Notes: generated by a model not told the origin, from the letters alone. DNA of 64,000 nucleotides from Chloroflexus aggregans DSM 9485 (GCF_000021945.1 NC_011831.1:2059353-2123352), one strand, 5' to 3'. Counted from the first letter of the stretch, positions 9,299-18,716 are shown. Program-made: numbers and translations.

Positions 9299-9385
9299 AA
9301 GACACCTGTGTTTGTCAATAATGCGGCGAATACGCCCGTAACACGATACATACCCATATTCAACACGCTACAGTGCATGATACCA

Positions 9386-9403
9386 CGGATAGCATGCTAT
9401 CCG
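9386..9403. promoter_or_regulatory. Perfect 18-bp palindrome upstream of the histidine phosphatase cassette
   Basis: The sequence CGGATAGCATGCTATCCG is its own reverse complement. It lies 88 bases before the GTG of the cassette and just after the end of the flavin-fold gene. Possible roles are an operator for a dimeric repressor or part of a terminator; it lacks a following T run. Confidence 0.4.
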
Positions 9404-9410
9404 ATGACAA

Positions 9411-9914
9411 TCAGGCCGGTCCTGCGATATTCATAGTTAATACGGCGGCGAGTTTGGCGGTGTCGAGGGTAAACGCGCGGCCAAACCCGCCAATGTAGCG
9501 GGCTTCGTACAACTGCACGCGAAACAACGTGAAATCGGGCAGCGCAAAGAGATGCTCTTGTCCGGGAAGTTGGTGCAAATAACACGCCTTCGCCGCTGGG
9601 TATTCGGGTGCCTCGCGCGCAATCGGCACCGCCTCACCCTGGATCGTCACCCGCGCCAGGGCCTGCGGATCGGCAACACTCGTTGGTACGGCGGTAATGA
9701 GCAACGAAAGGCGTGGATCGGCCAACAGATGACCGGTATGCGCCGACAATCGGCTGAGGAGGAGTAAGAACGTCGGGTCATACCCTGCCCGCCGCTCGAC
9801 CGCGTATAAGACATACGACACAAACGGCGCCCCATCGGCAGTGACCGTACCCAGCGCCGCAGTGTGATTATGGTCGATCAATGTTCGCAAGGCTCGTTGA
9901 TCTTCGTATCGCAT
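9411..9914 (-). CDS. Pyridoxamine 5'-phosphate oxidase-fold protein (HugZ-like)
   Basis: Protein of about 167 aa with the split-barrel flavin-binding fold. LGTVTADGAPFVSYVLYAV and LLLSRLSAHTGHLLADPRLSLLI are the typical FMN-barrel strands and the SxLxxHTxNL-like motif; ALARVTIQGEAVP follows as usual. This architecture is shared by haem-utilisation HugZ proteins and general F420/FMN oxidoreductases, so the substrate is not assigned; the C-terminal DUF2470 domain of full HugZ is absent. The ATG at 9914 is chosen because AGAGG lies eight bases upstream; the open frame extends further 5' but without family similarity. Confidence 0.85.
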   Translation of the reverse strand: MRYEDQRALRTLIDHNHTAALGTVTADGAPFVSYVLYAVERRAGYDPTFLLLLSRLSAHTGHLLADPRLSLLITAVPTSVADPQALARVTIQGEAVPIAREAPEYPAAKACYLHQLPGQEHLFALPDFTLFRVQLYEARYIGGFGRAFTLDTAKLAAVLTMNIAGPA

Positions 9915-9982
9915 CGTCTGCCTCTTTTCGCATTGTACCAAGACACAAAGCCGCAGCAGCCGTGCTCCCGGCCAACACCGAA

Positions 9983-11083
9983 TTAAGACACAGGAGCGGC
10001 AAGATCGGCCAGTACCGCATCGTAACGCGGGGCAAGGTTGTGCCAGCGGTACGGTTCGGCCAGCGCGGCCCAATCACGTTGGGCCAACTCCGGCAAACGT
10101 GCCACCGTGCGCGCCAATGTCGTCGGTAGATCGGCATCGTCGGCATACAGACAGTCGGCGTACCATTCCGGTGGAATCAGATCAGGATAGTTGAGCCGCG
10201 CCGGCAATACCGGCACACACCCACACGCCAGCGCCTCGAGAATGGCCAGCCCAAAAAACTCTTGGATAGCCGCCGAAACCACAATATCGGCTTGCTGCAA
10301 TAAATGGAGATACGCCGCACGATTTGCAGCGAACCCCCAATGGATCGTCTGTGCCGCCCACCGTTGCCGCGCCGCCACCAAATCATCGGCTACGGGATCG
10401 ATATGCTCACCGGTGACGATGAGGCGAAAGTCGATCCCCTGCGCTGCCAGATACTCCAGCGCTGCCATCACAACCTGCGGTTGTTTGTCATATTCCCAAC
10501 GGGCATTCCAAACAATGACCGGCGGAGCCGTCGGATCACGTGGCGGCCGTGGTGGTAACGGCGGCAGATCGAGGCCTGGCGGTAAGACCAGCGCTTTTGC
10601 TGCAATCTGACCAACCGCCTGGAGTTCATGATAATCGTGATAGCGCCGTAACAGGCTCGGCAGCGCCGTCAAAAAATCACGCCGATGAAACTCTGAATTG
10701 AAGATCACCGCATCGGCGACCAACGCACCGGTCAGATTGATCCATGCAAACGCATCATCACGCTTACGGCCCGGCGGTAATGGGTAGGTCAGTTGGTTTT
10801 CGTGAAAATAGATCACCATCGGCACGTGCCCCAACCGGTGCCGGGTCAAGGCCCGAAACGTCGCCAGATCGAGCATATCGGTCGTGACGATCAGGTCGGG
10901 CACATCGTGCCGTTCGCTCACCATCCTCGCCAAGGTCAACGCAGCACCGCGCATACGCCACCGCCACCCCCCGGCTTGACTCAACGTAATGAGGGTAAGA
11001 CGATGTTGGCTGTGCGCGGCATAACCGGTTGTTACTGCCGCGTGTGATCCACCATGAAACGGATCGATCCACCAGATGTGCAT
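9983..11083 (-). CDS. Glycosyltransferase similar to tRNA-queuosine alpha-mannosyltransferase (DUF3524 + GT4)
   Basis: GT-B glycosyltransferase of about 366 aa. Its N-terminus IDPFHGGSHAA matches the DUF3524 signature (YGGSH in animal GTDC1/QTMAN), and MVIYFHENQLTYP and ADAVIFNSEFHRRDFL are also family landmarks. The C-terminal half is a GT4 nucleotide-sugar domain with EFFGLAILEALACGCVP. Animal QTMAN mannosylates queuosine in tRNA-Asp; that this protein does the same is inference. ATG 11083 is taken because it aligns with the family start; GTG 11098, which has AAGGGAAGGA at ideal spacing, is a real alternative and would add five residues. It sits between a DA1-like peptidase and a flavin-fold protein. 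Confidence 0.85.
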   Translation of the reverse strand: MHIWWIDPFHGGSHAAVTTGYAAHSQHRLTLITLSQAGGWRWRMRGAALTLARMVSERHDVPDLIVTTDMLDLATFRALTRHRLGHVPMVIYFHENQLTYPLPPGRKRDDAFAWINLTGALVADAVIFNSEFHRRDFLTALPSLLRRYHDYHELQAVGQIAAKALVLPPGLDLPPLPPRPPRDPTAPPVIVWNARWEYDKQPQVVMAALEYLAAQGIDFRLIVTGEHIDPVADDLVAARQRWAAQTIHWGFAANRAAYLHLLQQADIVVSAAIQEFFGLAILEALACGCVPVLPARLNYPDLIPPEWYADCLYADDADLPTTLARTVARLPELAQRDWAALAEPYRWHNLAPRYDAVLADLAAPVS

Positions 11084-11115
11084 AGCATTATCTCGCACCG
11101 GCAAGGTCCTTCCCT

Positions 11116-11808
11116 TTACGCATCAACCCGCATCAGATATGTATTGACGCCCGCCACACCCATCTGCGCCTCTAGTTGCAAGAAATACTGCAACGGTTGA
11201 TGGTACGGATGATGCTCATCGAGCAACCGCGCCGCCGCCTTGTGGCTTCCCAACTGTTGCAAATGGTGATAGGCAACCCATTCGGCATGACCCTCGCGGA
11301 GAAAGTCATTGCGCAACAGCGGACAATGCTCGGCTTGCCACGCATGGGCATATTCGTGAGCCGCCGTAATGCGAAAGATCAGCATCGGTAAGGCATAGAG
11401 CAGGTAGATCATCCGTAGATGACCGCGGCGCTGATACAAGCCAAGGGTATGTTGAGTATCGGCGGCGGGACCACGCAGCTTAACCATTGTTGGTGCATCA
11501 ACCATACGAAACGTTACGCCCACGTTCAAGCGTAACCCCATATCCTCGGCCACCATCCCTACCGTCTGCCGAAACAGTTGCTTGGCGTGGTCGGGATGGT
11601 ATACCGCCACCGCATGACATGCATCACACTGGCGGCGACCATCGTGCAACTGCCAAAAGCGATTACTCAGCGGCGCACCACACGTATCACAGCGCGGTCG
11701 GGTCGCAATACACTGGGGGCAAAATCGCTCAGGCCGATCAAGCAACACGTAGTAACCGTTGGTTAACGGTTGGCCACAACTAGCACAGCGCGTATGATCG
11801 ACCACCAT
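11116..11808 (-). CDS. DA1-like zinc metallopeptidase with two N-terminal treble-clef/LIM-like zinc fingers
   Basis: Protein of 230 aa. Eight cysteines form two zinc fingers: C8/C11/C30/C33 and C40/C43/C61/C64. The C-terminal half matches the DA1-like peptidase domain known from plant DA1: LLYALPMLIFRITAAHEYAH with active-site HEYAH (151-155), then LREGHAEW, whose Glu172 is the likely third zinc ligand. Plant DA1 is a ubiquitin-activated protease; a bacterium lacks that system, so the substrate here is unknown. It appears cytoplasmic, without a signal peptide. ATG 11808 has AAGGA seven bases upstream. It is first of a likely three-gene unit with the glycosyltransferase and the flavin-fold protein. 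Confidence 0.85.
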   Translation of the reverse strand: MVVDHTRCASCGQPLTNGYYVLLDRPERFCPQCIATRPRCDTCGAPLSNRFWQLHDGRRQCDACHAVAVYHPDHAKQLFRQTVGMVAEDMGLRLNVGVTFRMVDAPTMVKLRGPAADTQHTLGLYQRRGHLRMIYLLYALPMLIFRITAAHEYAHAWQAEHCPLLRNDFLREGHAEWVAYHHLQQLGSHKAAARLLDEHHPYHQPLQYFLQLEAQMGVAGVNTYLMRVDA

Positions 11809-11939
11809 AGCCGTATCCTTGACCGATGGTGTGTACCTCGTCACTCTACTAAGGTGTATCGTCTGCTCGTATTACCTAATAGATAGCATAGCACTTTCAA
11901 TCCAAGATTGCGCAGTCGCTTACACTCACCCAAACGACG

Positions 11940-14900
11940 GTCATCGCGAGCGCAGCGAGACATCTTCTAAACGGAAGATTGCTCAGGCGCTAACGCGCCC
12001 TCGCAATGACAAAAACCACTGTTAGGTCGAGCGCAGCGCTGTCCCCCACGAACCAACCACTGTCATGGCGAGCGCAGCACTGTCATGGCGAGCGTAGCGA
12101 GACATCTTTCCGACATTACGAGTGACGATTGCTCAGGCGCTGGCGCGCCCTCGCAATGACAAAAACCACTGTTAGGTCGAGCGCAGCGCTGTCCCCCACG
12201 AACCAACCACTGTCATGGCGAGCGCAGCACTGTCATGTCGAGCGCAGCACTGTTATGGCGAGCGCAGCACTGTCATGTCGAGCGTAGCGAGACATCTTTC
12301 CGACATTACGAGTGACGATTGCTCAGGCGCTAACGCGCCCTCGCAATGACAAAAACCATTGTTAGGTCGAGCGCAGCACTGTCCCCCACGAACCAACCAC
12401 TGTCATGGCGAGCGCAGCACTGTCATGGCGAGCGTAGCGAGACATCTTTCCGACATTACGAGTGACGATTGCTCAGGCGCTGGCGCGCCCTCGCAATGAC
12501 AAAAACCACTGTTAGGTCGAGCGCAGCGCTGTTATGGCGAGCGTAGTGCTGTCATGGCGAGCGCAGCACTGTCATGGCGAGCGTAGCGCTGTCATGGCGA
12601 GCGCAGCACTGTCATGTCGAGCGTAGCGAGACATCTTTCCGACATTACGAGTGACGATTGCTCAGGCGCTAACGCGCCCTCGCAATGACAAAAACCATTG
12701 TTAGGTCGAGCGCAGCACTGTCCCCCACGAACCAACCACTGTTATGGCGAGCGCAGCACTGTCATGTCGAGCGTAGCGAGACATCTTTCCGACATTACGA
12801 GTGACGATTGCTCAGGCGCTAACGCGCCCTCGCAATGACAAAAACCACTGTCATGGCGAGCGCAGCGCTGTTATGGCGAGCGTAGCGCTGTCATGGCGAG
12901 CGCAGCACTGTCATGGCGAGCGCAGCACTGTTATGGCGAGCGCAGCACTGTCATGTCGAGCGTAGCGAGACATCTTTCCGACATTACGAGTGACGATTGC
13001 TCAGGCGCTAACGCGCCCTCGCAATGACAAAAACCATTGTTAGGTCGAGCGCAGCGCTGTTATGGCGAGCGTAGTGCTGTCATGGCGAGCGCAGCACTGT
13101 CATGGCGAGCGCAGCACTGTCATGTCGAGCGCAGCGAGACATCTTTCCGACATTACGAGTGACGATTGCTCAGGCGCTGGCGCGCCCTCGCAATGACAAA
13201 AAACCACTGTTAGGTCGAGCGCAGCACTGTCATGTCGAGCGTAGCGAGACATCTTTCCGACATTACGAGTGACGATTGCTCAGGCGCTAACGCGCCCTCG
13301 CAATGACAAAAACCACTGTTAGGTCGAGCGCAGCGCTGTTATGGCGAGCGTAGCGCTGTCATGGCGAGCGCAGCACTGTCATGTCGAGCGTAGCGCTGTC
13401 ATGGCGAGCGCAGCACTGTCATGGCGAGCGTAGCGAGACATCTTTCCGACATTACGAGTGACGATTGCTCAGGCGCTAACGCGCCCTCGCAATGACAAAA
13501 ACCATTGTTAGGTCGAGCGCAGCGCTGTCCCCCACGAACCAACCACTGTCATGGCGAGCGCAGCACTGTTATGGCGAGCGCAGCACTGTCATGTCGAGCG
13601 TAGCGCTGTCATGGCGAGCGCAGCACTGTCATGTCGAGCGTAGCGAGACATCTTTCCGACATTACGAGTGACGATTGCTCAGGCGCTAACGCGCCCTCGC
13701 AATGACAAAAACCACTGTTAGGTCGAGCGCAGCGCTGTTATGGCGAGCGTAGCGCTGTCATGGCGAGCGCAGCACTGTTATGGCGAGCGTAGCGCTGTCA
13801 TGGCGAGCGCAGCACTGTCATGTCGAGCGTAGCGAGACATCTTCCCGACATTACGAGTGACGATTGCTCAGGCGCTGGCGCGCCCTCGCAATGACAAAAA
13901 CCACTGTTAGGTCGAGCGCAGCGCTGTTATGGCGAGCGTAGTGCTGTCATGGCGAGCGCAGCACTGTCATGGCGAGCGCAGCACTGTCATGGCGAGCGCA
14001 GCACTGTCATGGCGAGCGTAGCGAGACATCTTTCCGACATTACGAGTGACGATTGCTCAGGCGCTAACGCGCCCTCGCAATGACAAAAACCACTGTTAGG
14101 TCGAGCGCAGCGCTGTCCCCCACGAACCAACCACTGTCATGGCGAGCGCAGCACTGTTATGGCGAGCGCAGCACTGTCATGGCGAGCGTAGCGCTGTCAT
14201 GGCGAGCGCAGCACTGTCATGTCGAGCGCAGCGAGACATCTTTCCGACATTACGAGTGACGATTGCTCAGGCGCTAACGCGCCCTCGCAATGACAAAAAC
14301 CACTGTCATGGCGAGCGCAGCGCTGTCCCCCACGAACCAACCACTGTCATGGCGAGCGCAGCACTGTTATGGCGAGCGCAGCACTGTCATGTCGAGCGCA
14401 GCGAGACATCTTTCCGACATTACGAGTGACGATTGCTCAGGCGCTAACGCGCCCTCGCAATGACAAAAAAACCACTGTCATGGCGAGCGCAGCACTGTTA
14501 TGGCGAGCGTAGCGCTGTCATGGCGAGCGCAGCACTGTCATGGCGAGCGTAGCGCTGTCATGGCGAGCGCAGCACTGTCATGGCGAGCGCAGCGAGACAT
14601 CTTCCAAACGGAAGATTGCTCGGGCGCTAACGCGCCCTCGCAATGACAAAAACCACTGTTAGGTCGAGCGCAGCGCTGTCCCCCACGAACCAACCACTGT
14701 CATGGCGAGCGCAGCACTGTCCCCCACGAACCAACCACTGTCATGGCGAGCGCAGCACTGTCATGTCGAGCGCAGCGAGACATCTTTCCGACATTACGAG
14801 TGACGATTGCTCAGGCGCTAACGCGCCCTCGCAATGACAAAAAAACCACTGTCATGGCGAGCGTAGCGAGACATCTTCCAAACGGACGATTGCTCAGGCG

Positions 14901-15221
14901 CTAACGCGCCCTCGCAATGACAAAAACCACTGTTAGGTCGAGCGCAGCGCTGTCCCCCACGAACCAACCACTGTCATAGCGAGCGCAGCACTGTCATGGT
15001 GAGCGCAGCGAGACATCTTTCCGACATTACGAGTGACGATTGCTCAGGCGCTAACGCGCCCTCGCAATGACAAAAACCACTGTCATGGCGAGCGCAGCAC
15101 TGTTATGGCGAGCGTAGCGCTGTCATGGCGAGCGCAGCACTGTTATGGCGAGCGCAGCGAGACATCTTTCCGACATTACGAGTGACGATTGCTCAGGCGC
15201 TGGCGCGCCCTCGCAATGACA
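11940..15221. repeat. 3.3-kb array of about 20 palindromic elements interleaved with 20-bp tandem subrepeats
   Basis: The whole gap between the DA1-like and esterase genes is repetitive. About twenty copies of an element of roughly 85-90 bp start TGTCATGGCGAG and end CTCGCAATGACA, imperfect inverted ends. The interior contains GAGACATCTTTCCGACATTA and GATTGCTCAGGCGCT. Between them are variable numbers of the 20-mer TGTCATGGCGAGCGCAGCAC (variants at positions 8, 15 and 19), many copies of GGTCGAGCGCAGCGCTG and a spacer GTCCCCCACGAACCAACCAC. Three copies (about 11940, 14590, 14858) carry a different centre, CTTCCAAACGGAAG-like, that completes a hairpin. Short open frames inside are repeat translations, not genes. 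11809-11939 holds nothing recognised. Confidence 0.95.
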
Positions 15222-15264
15222 CCCGCACCACACTATAGAAAGCATACGGCATTGCAACCAACCA

Positions 15265-15933
15265 TCACCCATCGCCATGAGGCGGCGGCCCATCGAGTTG
15301 CTCGGCCAACCAATGCTGCAACAGACTGAGACCATTGGGATGCAGACTATGCCCAACCGGATCTTCGTGATAACGGTGACGCAGCGCATACTGAGCCAGC
15401 ATATCACGTGTCGCACGGGCCTGCTCCACCGGGATCACATCGTCATACGTGCCGTGCAACTGCAAGATAGGCAACTGTGCTAATGCCGGCGCCGGTGGCT
15501 GGCTCGCCAGCGCCGGATCGAGATAGCCGTTGGCGGCGATAACGCCGGCCAAGCGTTCGGGAATCCGCCACGCGAGCGCCAGGCTCAGGATCGCACCCTG
15601 GCTAAAACCAAAGAGATAGGTTCGTCGTGGATCGGTACCGATCCGTTCCGGCAAGGTACTTACGAACTGGATTAACAATTCGACGGCTTGCGCCCGCCCT
15701 ACCGGATCGGGAACGAGACGTCCTGGTACACCACTAAGCTCGTACCACGCGAATCCACCCCATGGCAAAGCGATTGGCGCACGCGCACTGACAATGTGCA
15801 TACGGTCGTCGATCAGGTCCGCTAACTCGAAGAGATCGCGCTCGTTACTGCCAAAGCCATGCAGCATCAGCAGTAATGGGGCAGAACCGGTCTCGATCAA
15901 CGGTCGTCGTTCAATCGTCCGAATGGTTGTCAT
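15265..15933 (-). CDS. Alpha/beta hydrolase, phospholipase/carboxylesterase family
   Basis: Soluble serine esterase of 222 aa. The nucleophile elbow is GFSQG, and the other triad members are seen in LHGTYDDVIPVEQA (Asp) and DPVGHSLHP (His); LMLHGFGSNERDLFELAD forms the oxyanion-hole region typical of the carboxylesterase/thioesterase family. Natural substrate is not predictable. Its ATG overlaps the TGA of the LysM gene (ATGA), so it is translationally coupled and last in the four-gene unit beginning at 18679. Confidence 0.9.
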   Translation of the reverse strand: MTTIRTIERRPLIETGSAPLLLMLHGFGSNERDLFELADLIDDRMHIVSARAPIALPWGGFAWYELSGVPGRLVPDPVGRAQAVELLIQFVSTLPERIGTDPRRTYLFGFSQGAILSLALAWRIPERLAGVIAANGYLDPALASQPPAPALAQLPILQLHGTYDDVIPVEQARATRDMLAQYALRHRYHEDPVGHSLHPNGLSLLQHWLAEQLDGPPPHGDG

Positions 15934-16481
15934 GGAATCACCAATTCCTGTCCGACTTGCAGGTTGTCCCCTTGGGCCGGTGTGAGATTATTGGCCTGTA
16001 AGATCGCTTCGATCGAAACACCAAATCGCTCGGCAATGATCCGTAGTGTATCACCGGATTGTACGGTGTAGCGCCGTGGGCCTCCCGCCGATTCTGGGGT
16101 TGCCGTCGGCGCTGGGGTCGCCGTCGGCGCTGGGGTTGCCGTCGGCGCCGGGGTCGCCGTCGGCTCCGCGGTCGCTGTTGGCCGTGGCGTCAGTGTCGGC
16201 AACGGTGGAGTCGTCGGTAGGACGGGCACGACATCTTCTTCCACCTCGACAACCGGCGACCAGGCCGGCAACAGCGTAAAATCACCGATCCGCAGCGGTG
16301 GCAACGAAGAGCGGGCGATTGTCAGCAATGCTACCGCTGCAATGAGCAACAACAGGCTCGATCCTACCACCATCCCTACGTCACCGATCCGATGCTCAAA
16401 CAACCGCAACAGGATTGCACCGAGCGTAGGCCCAACGAAGATCAACGCCAATAATAACCACAAGAGTGTTTCCGACAACAT
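15930..16481 (-). CDS. Membrane protein with C-terminal LysM domain
   Basis: Protein of 183 aa. Two hydrophobic segments (about residues 5-27 and 37-58) are followed by a Thr/Pro/Ala linker containing four TATPAP-type units, then a single LysM domain (YTVQSGDTLRIIAERFGVS ... LQVGQELVIP) at the C-terminus. LysM binds glycan chains of peptidoglycan, so it probably tethers the envelope to the cell wall or localises its neighbours there. It lies between an LCP protein and an esterase in one unit, with a 4-base overlap with the latter. Confidence 0.88.
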   Translation of the reverse strand: MLSETLLWLLLALIFVGPTLGAILLRLFEHRIGDVGMVVGSSLLLLIAAVALLTIARSSLPPLRIGDFTLLPAWSPVVEVEEDVVPVLPTTPPLPTLTPRPTATAEPTATPAPTATPAPTATPAPTATPESAGGPRRYTVQSGDTLRIIAERFGVSIEAILQANNLTPAQGDNLQVGQELVIP

Positions 16482-16504
16482 ATCTATCTACCGACATCAT
16501 CTCA

Positions 16505-17896
16505 TCACGGCGACAAGGCCCACGCCGGATTGTAATCACGCCCCAGCACCAACACAATATCGGCGCCCAACGGTTGCGGTGGCGCATCAGCGGGTGGCGT
16601 AGCAAACACGTATTGTTCCGGCAAGCCCAAATGCGCAGCAAGACGGGCTAGCGCTGCCGGATTGCCGGTGTAGTCGATCAACATCGTTGTCTCCCGCCGG
16701 TCGGTATTACTCGGTGGCAACGTCCGAAAACCGACCTGCTCAAGCGAACGGCTTACCCGTGCGGCCAAACCATTGACCGGTGTACCGTTAAGGACCTGGA
16801 CATAAGCCTGCTCGACGATCGACTGCGGCCCGGCCTTGACACGCGCTACCAACGCCGCAAGATCACGTCGGTTCCAATAGATATCTGAGCCGATTTCGGC
16901 CACCACCGCCACCTCACGCGGATGAATGCTAAACGAAGCCACCCGACTCGGATCGATAGTCTGGGCCAACGTCAGCAATTCGCGTAGCGCCGTCGGATCA
17001 TCGATCGGCAGTGTCGTCTTCACACTCCGCCGTACTTCTTCGAGCAATGCCGTCCACACTGCGGTCTGCTCAAGTAACCTACGCGAACGAACCGTTTCAA
17101 ACACTGCACGCACAATCAACTGCTGACGACGAGTACGGTCAAAATCACTCGAACCGTGGCGCGAACGAGCATAGCGTAGCGCCGTCGCCCCATCGAACAC
17201 CTGCAGACCGGCAGGGATGAAGATACGCTCGTATCCGTAATCAGCAGTCGGAAAACTACTATCGAGAAGCGGAGCGGGCACATCTATCACCACACCACCG
17301 ATTGCGTTGATGAGCCGTTCAAAGCCGGCAAAATCAACCTGGGCCACGTAATCAACCGGCAGATCGAGCAACGTCGTGACCGCCTCGGCAACCAGCGCCG
17401 CACCGGCAGCATCCGCATCGGTACCAACACCATACAAATCGGCGGCATGCTGATAGCCATAACTGTAGGCAGCGTTAATCTTTTGCTCACCCAACCCTCG
17501 GATCATTACCACCGTATCGCGCGGGATCGAGAGCAAGCTCACCCATCGCTCGTTGGGGTTGACGTAGGCCAGCATCAGTGTATCGCTGCGCACACCCTCG
17601 ACGCCATCGGCACGCCGATCGACCCCCAACAGCAACACGGTAAACGGTTGGCGAAAAACCGTATGAGCCGGTACGGCAGCATTTGCCGTCGGGCGAGGAT
17701 CGCGCAAGCGCATCCCGGCCATAACCGTGTTCCAGATCAACGATCCGCCCCAGATCACCAACAACGCCGCCAGCACCAGACCACTCACGATCAAGATGCG
17801 CTGGCGGCGACGCCGGCGTTGCGCTCGCAGATAAGCTACTCGCTCACGAGCACTCAGGCGTGCCGATCGTTGTCGCTCATCATGACGCCGATCCAT
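16505..17896 (-). CDS. LytR-CpsA-Psr (LCP) family cell-wall ligase with LytR_C domain
   Basis: Membrane-anchored enzyme of 463 aa. A basic N-terminus (RRRRQR) precedes one transmembrane helix (about 33-56). The LCP catalytic domain follows: VLLLGVDRRADGVEGVRSDT and LLSIPRDTVVMIRG carry the Asp/Arg residues that bind polyprenyl pyrophosphate and metal, and QLIVRAVFE lies further on. The last about 100 aa form a LytR_C domain (YVQVLNGTPVNGLAARVSR). LCP proteins transfer lipid-linked glycans to peptidoglycan or protein; the acceptor here is unknown. It lies 21 bases after the phosphatase gene and 23 before the LysM gene. Confidence 0.93.
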   Translation of the reverse strand: MDRRHDERQRSARLSARERVAYLRAQRRRRRQRILIVSGLVLAALLVIWGGSLIWNTVMAGMRLRDPRPTANAAVPAHTVFRQPFTVLLLGVDRRADGVEGVRSDTLMLAYVNPNERWVSLLSIPRDTVVMIRGLGEQKINAAYSYGYQHAADLYGVGTDADAAGAALVAEAVTTLLDLPVDYVAQVDFAGFERLINAIGGVVIDVPAPLLDSSFPTADYGYERIFIPAGLQVFDGATALRYARSRHGSSDFDRTRRQQLIVRAVFETVRSRRLLEQTAVWTALLEEVRRSVKTTLPIDDPTALRELLTLAQTIDPSRVASFSIHPREVAVVAEIGSDIYWNRRDLAALVARVKAGPQSIVEQAYVQVLNGTPVNGLAARVSRSLEQVGFRTLPPSNTDRRETTMLIDYTGNPAALARLAAHLGLPEQYVFATPPADAPPQPLGADIVLVLGRDYNPAWALSP

Positions 17897-17917
17897 AGCC
17901 CTTACTACCCCAGCCGG

Positions 17918-18679
17918 CTACTTCACCACATCTGGTTCCTCAGGCGGCTCGGCAGGACCGGTCGCAATAATCGGCGCACTCACTATCAACCGACGCAAAC
18001 CGGGCACATCATCTGCCGGCAAAATACCGAGCACAACCACACTCATATCATCACTCGGTTCATCCTCATCAAGCATTAGTGCCCGCTGCATAATACTCTC
18101 GACGAGCGTTTGTGGATTGCGCCCCTCATGGGCCGGCCACGCTGCCAGATAGTTCGGTAATCCCAGATCTTCCCCCCGCCGCTCGCCGGCCCGTAACAAG
18201 CCATCGGTAAACATCACCACATACGTGTAGGCCGTAATCGGCAACTCACACATCTGCGGCTTGATCAGTGGCTGTAACCCAATCGGCTCTGACGGAGCGC
18301 TAAAACTGCGCATCCCTTGTGGCGTTAGCACAAAAAACGGCGCCGGGTTATTACGTGTCACAATTATTTTGTGAGCGGCAAAATCAACCGAGAGGATGTT
18401 AAGCGTTGCTGCAGCCTGACCCATCCGGTAGGTATAGAGATAGTCATGGACAGCACGTGCCACCGCTCCGTCATAAGCACCATCCTTCAATAAGGTGATC
18501 GCACGAGTCGCCACCAGATGCGATAGGGTTTTCGCTGCACGCCCACTCCCTTGCCCATCAACCAAGACAAACGAAAAACCGCCTCCCGGACGCTCAATCA
18601 TTTCAATCGTATCGCCGCTCTCTAGCTCGCCAGAGCGGGGAACTTTGGCAACTGCTACATACATCTCTAAATCGGCCAT
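17918..18679 (-). CDS. SpoIIE/PP2C-family serine phosphatase
   Basis: Soluble protein phosphatase of 253 aa of the PPM/SpoIIE type. Metal-binding motifs are FVLVDGQGSGRAAK (DGxGxG), VMFTDGLLRAGER (TDGL) and PSDDMSVVVLG (DDMS). No sensor domain is attached, so it resembles RsbX or stand-alone SpoIIE catalytic domains that dephosphorylate anti-sigma antagonists or stressosome proteins. It is the first gene of a cell-envelope unit, which suggests its target may be linked to envelope assembly; a STAS-domain protein is encoded at 28627 but is not adjacent. ATG is preceded by AGGGGAAGAG. Confidence 0.9.
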   Translation of the reverse strand: MADLEMYVAVAKVPRSGELESGDTIEMIERPGGGFSFVLVDGQGSGRAAKTLSHLVATRAITLLKDGAYDGAVARAVHDYLYTYRMGQAAATLNILSVDFAAHKIIVTRNNPAPFFVLTPQGMRSFSAPSEPIGLQPLIKPQMCELPITAYTYVVMFTDGLLRAGERRGEDLGLPNYLAAWPAHEGRNPQTLVESIMQRALMLDEDEPSDDMSVVVLGILPADDVPGLRRLIVSAPIIATGPAEPPEEPDVVK

Positions 18680-18716
18680 TGCACTCTTCCCCTCTCACTT
18701 GCCCTGTATCCGTTAC

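Noticed and set aside
14139-14837. Open frames of 64-96 codons inside the palindromic array
   Set aside because: The products only repeat the array sequence, with no family or ribosome site.
11940-15221. CRISPR array
   Set aside because: Repeats and spacers are not of constant size, spacers themselves are repeats, and no cas gene is present.
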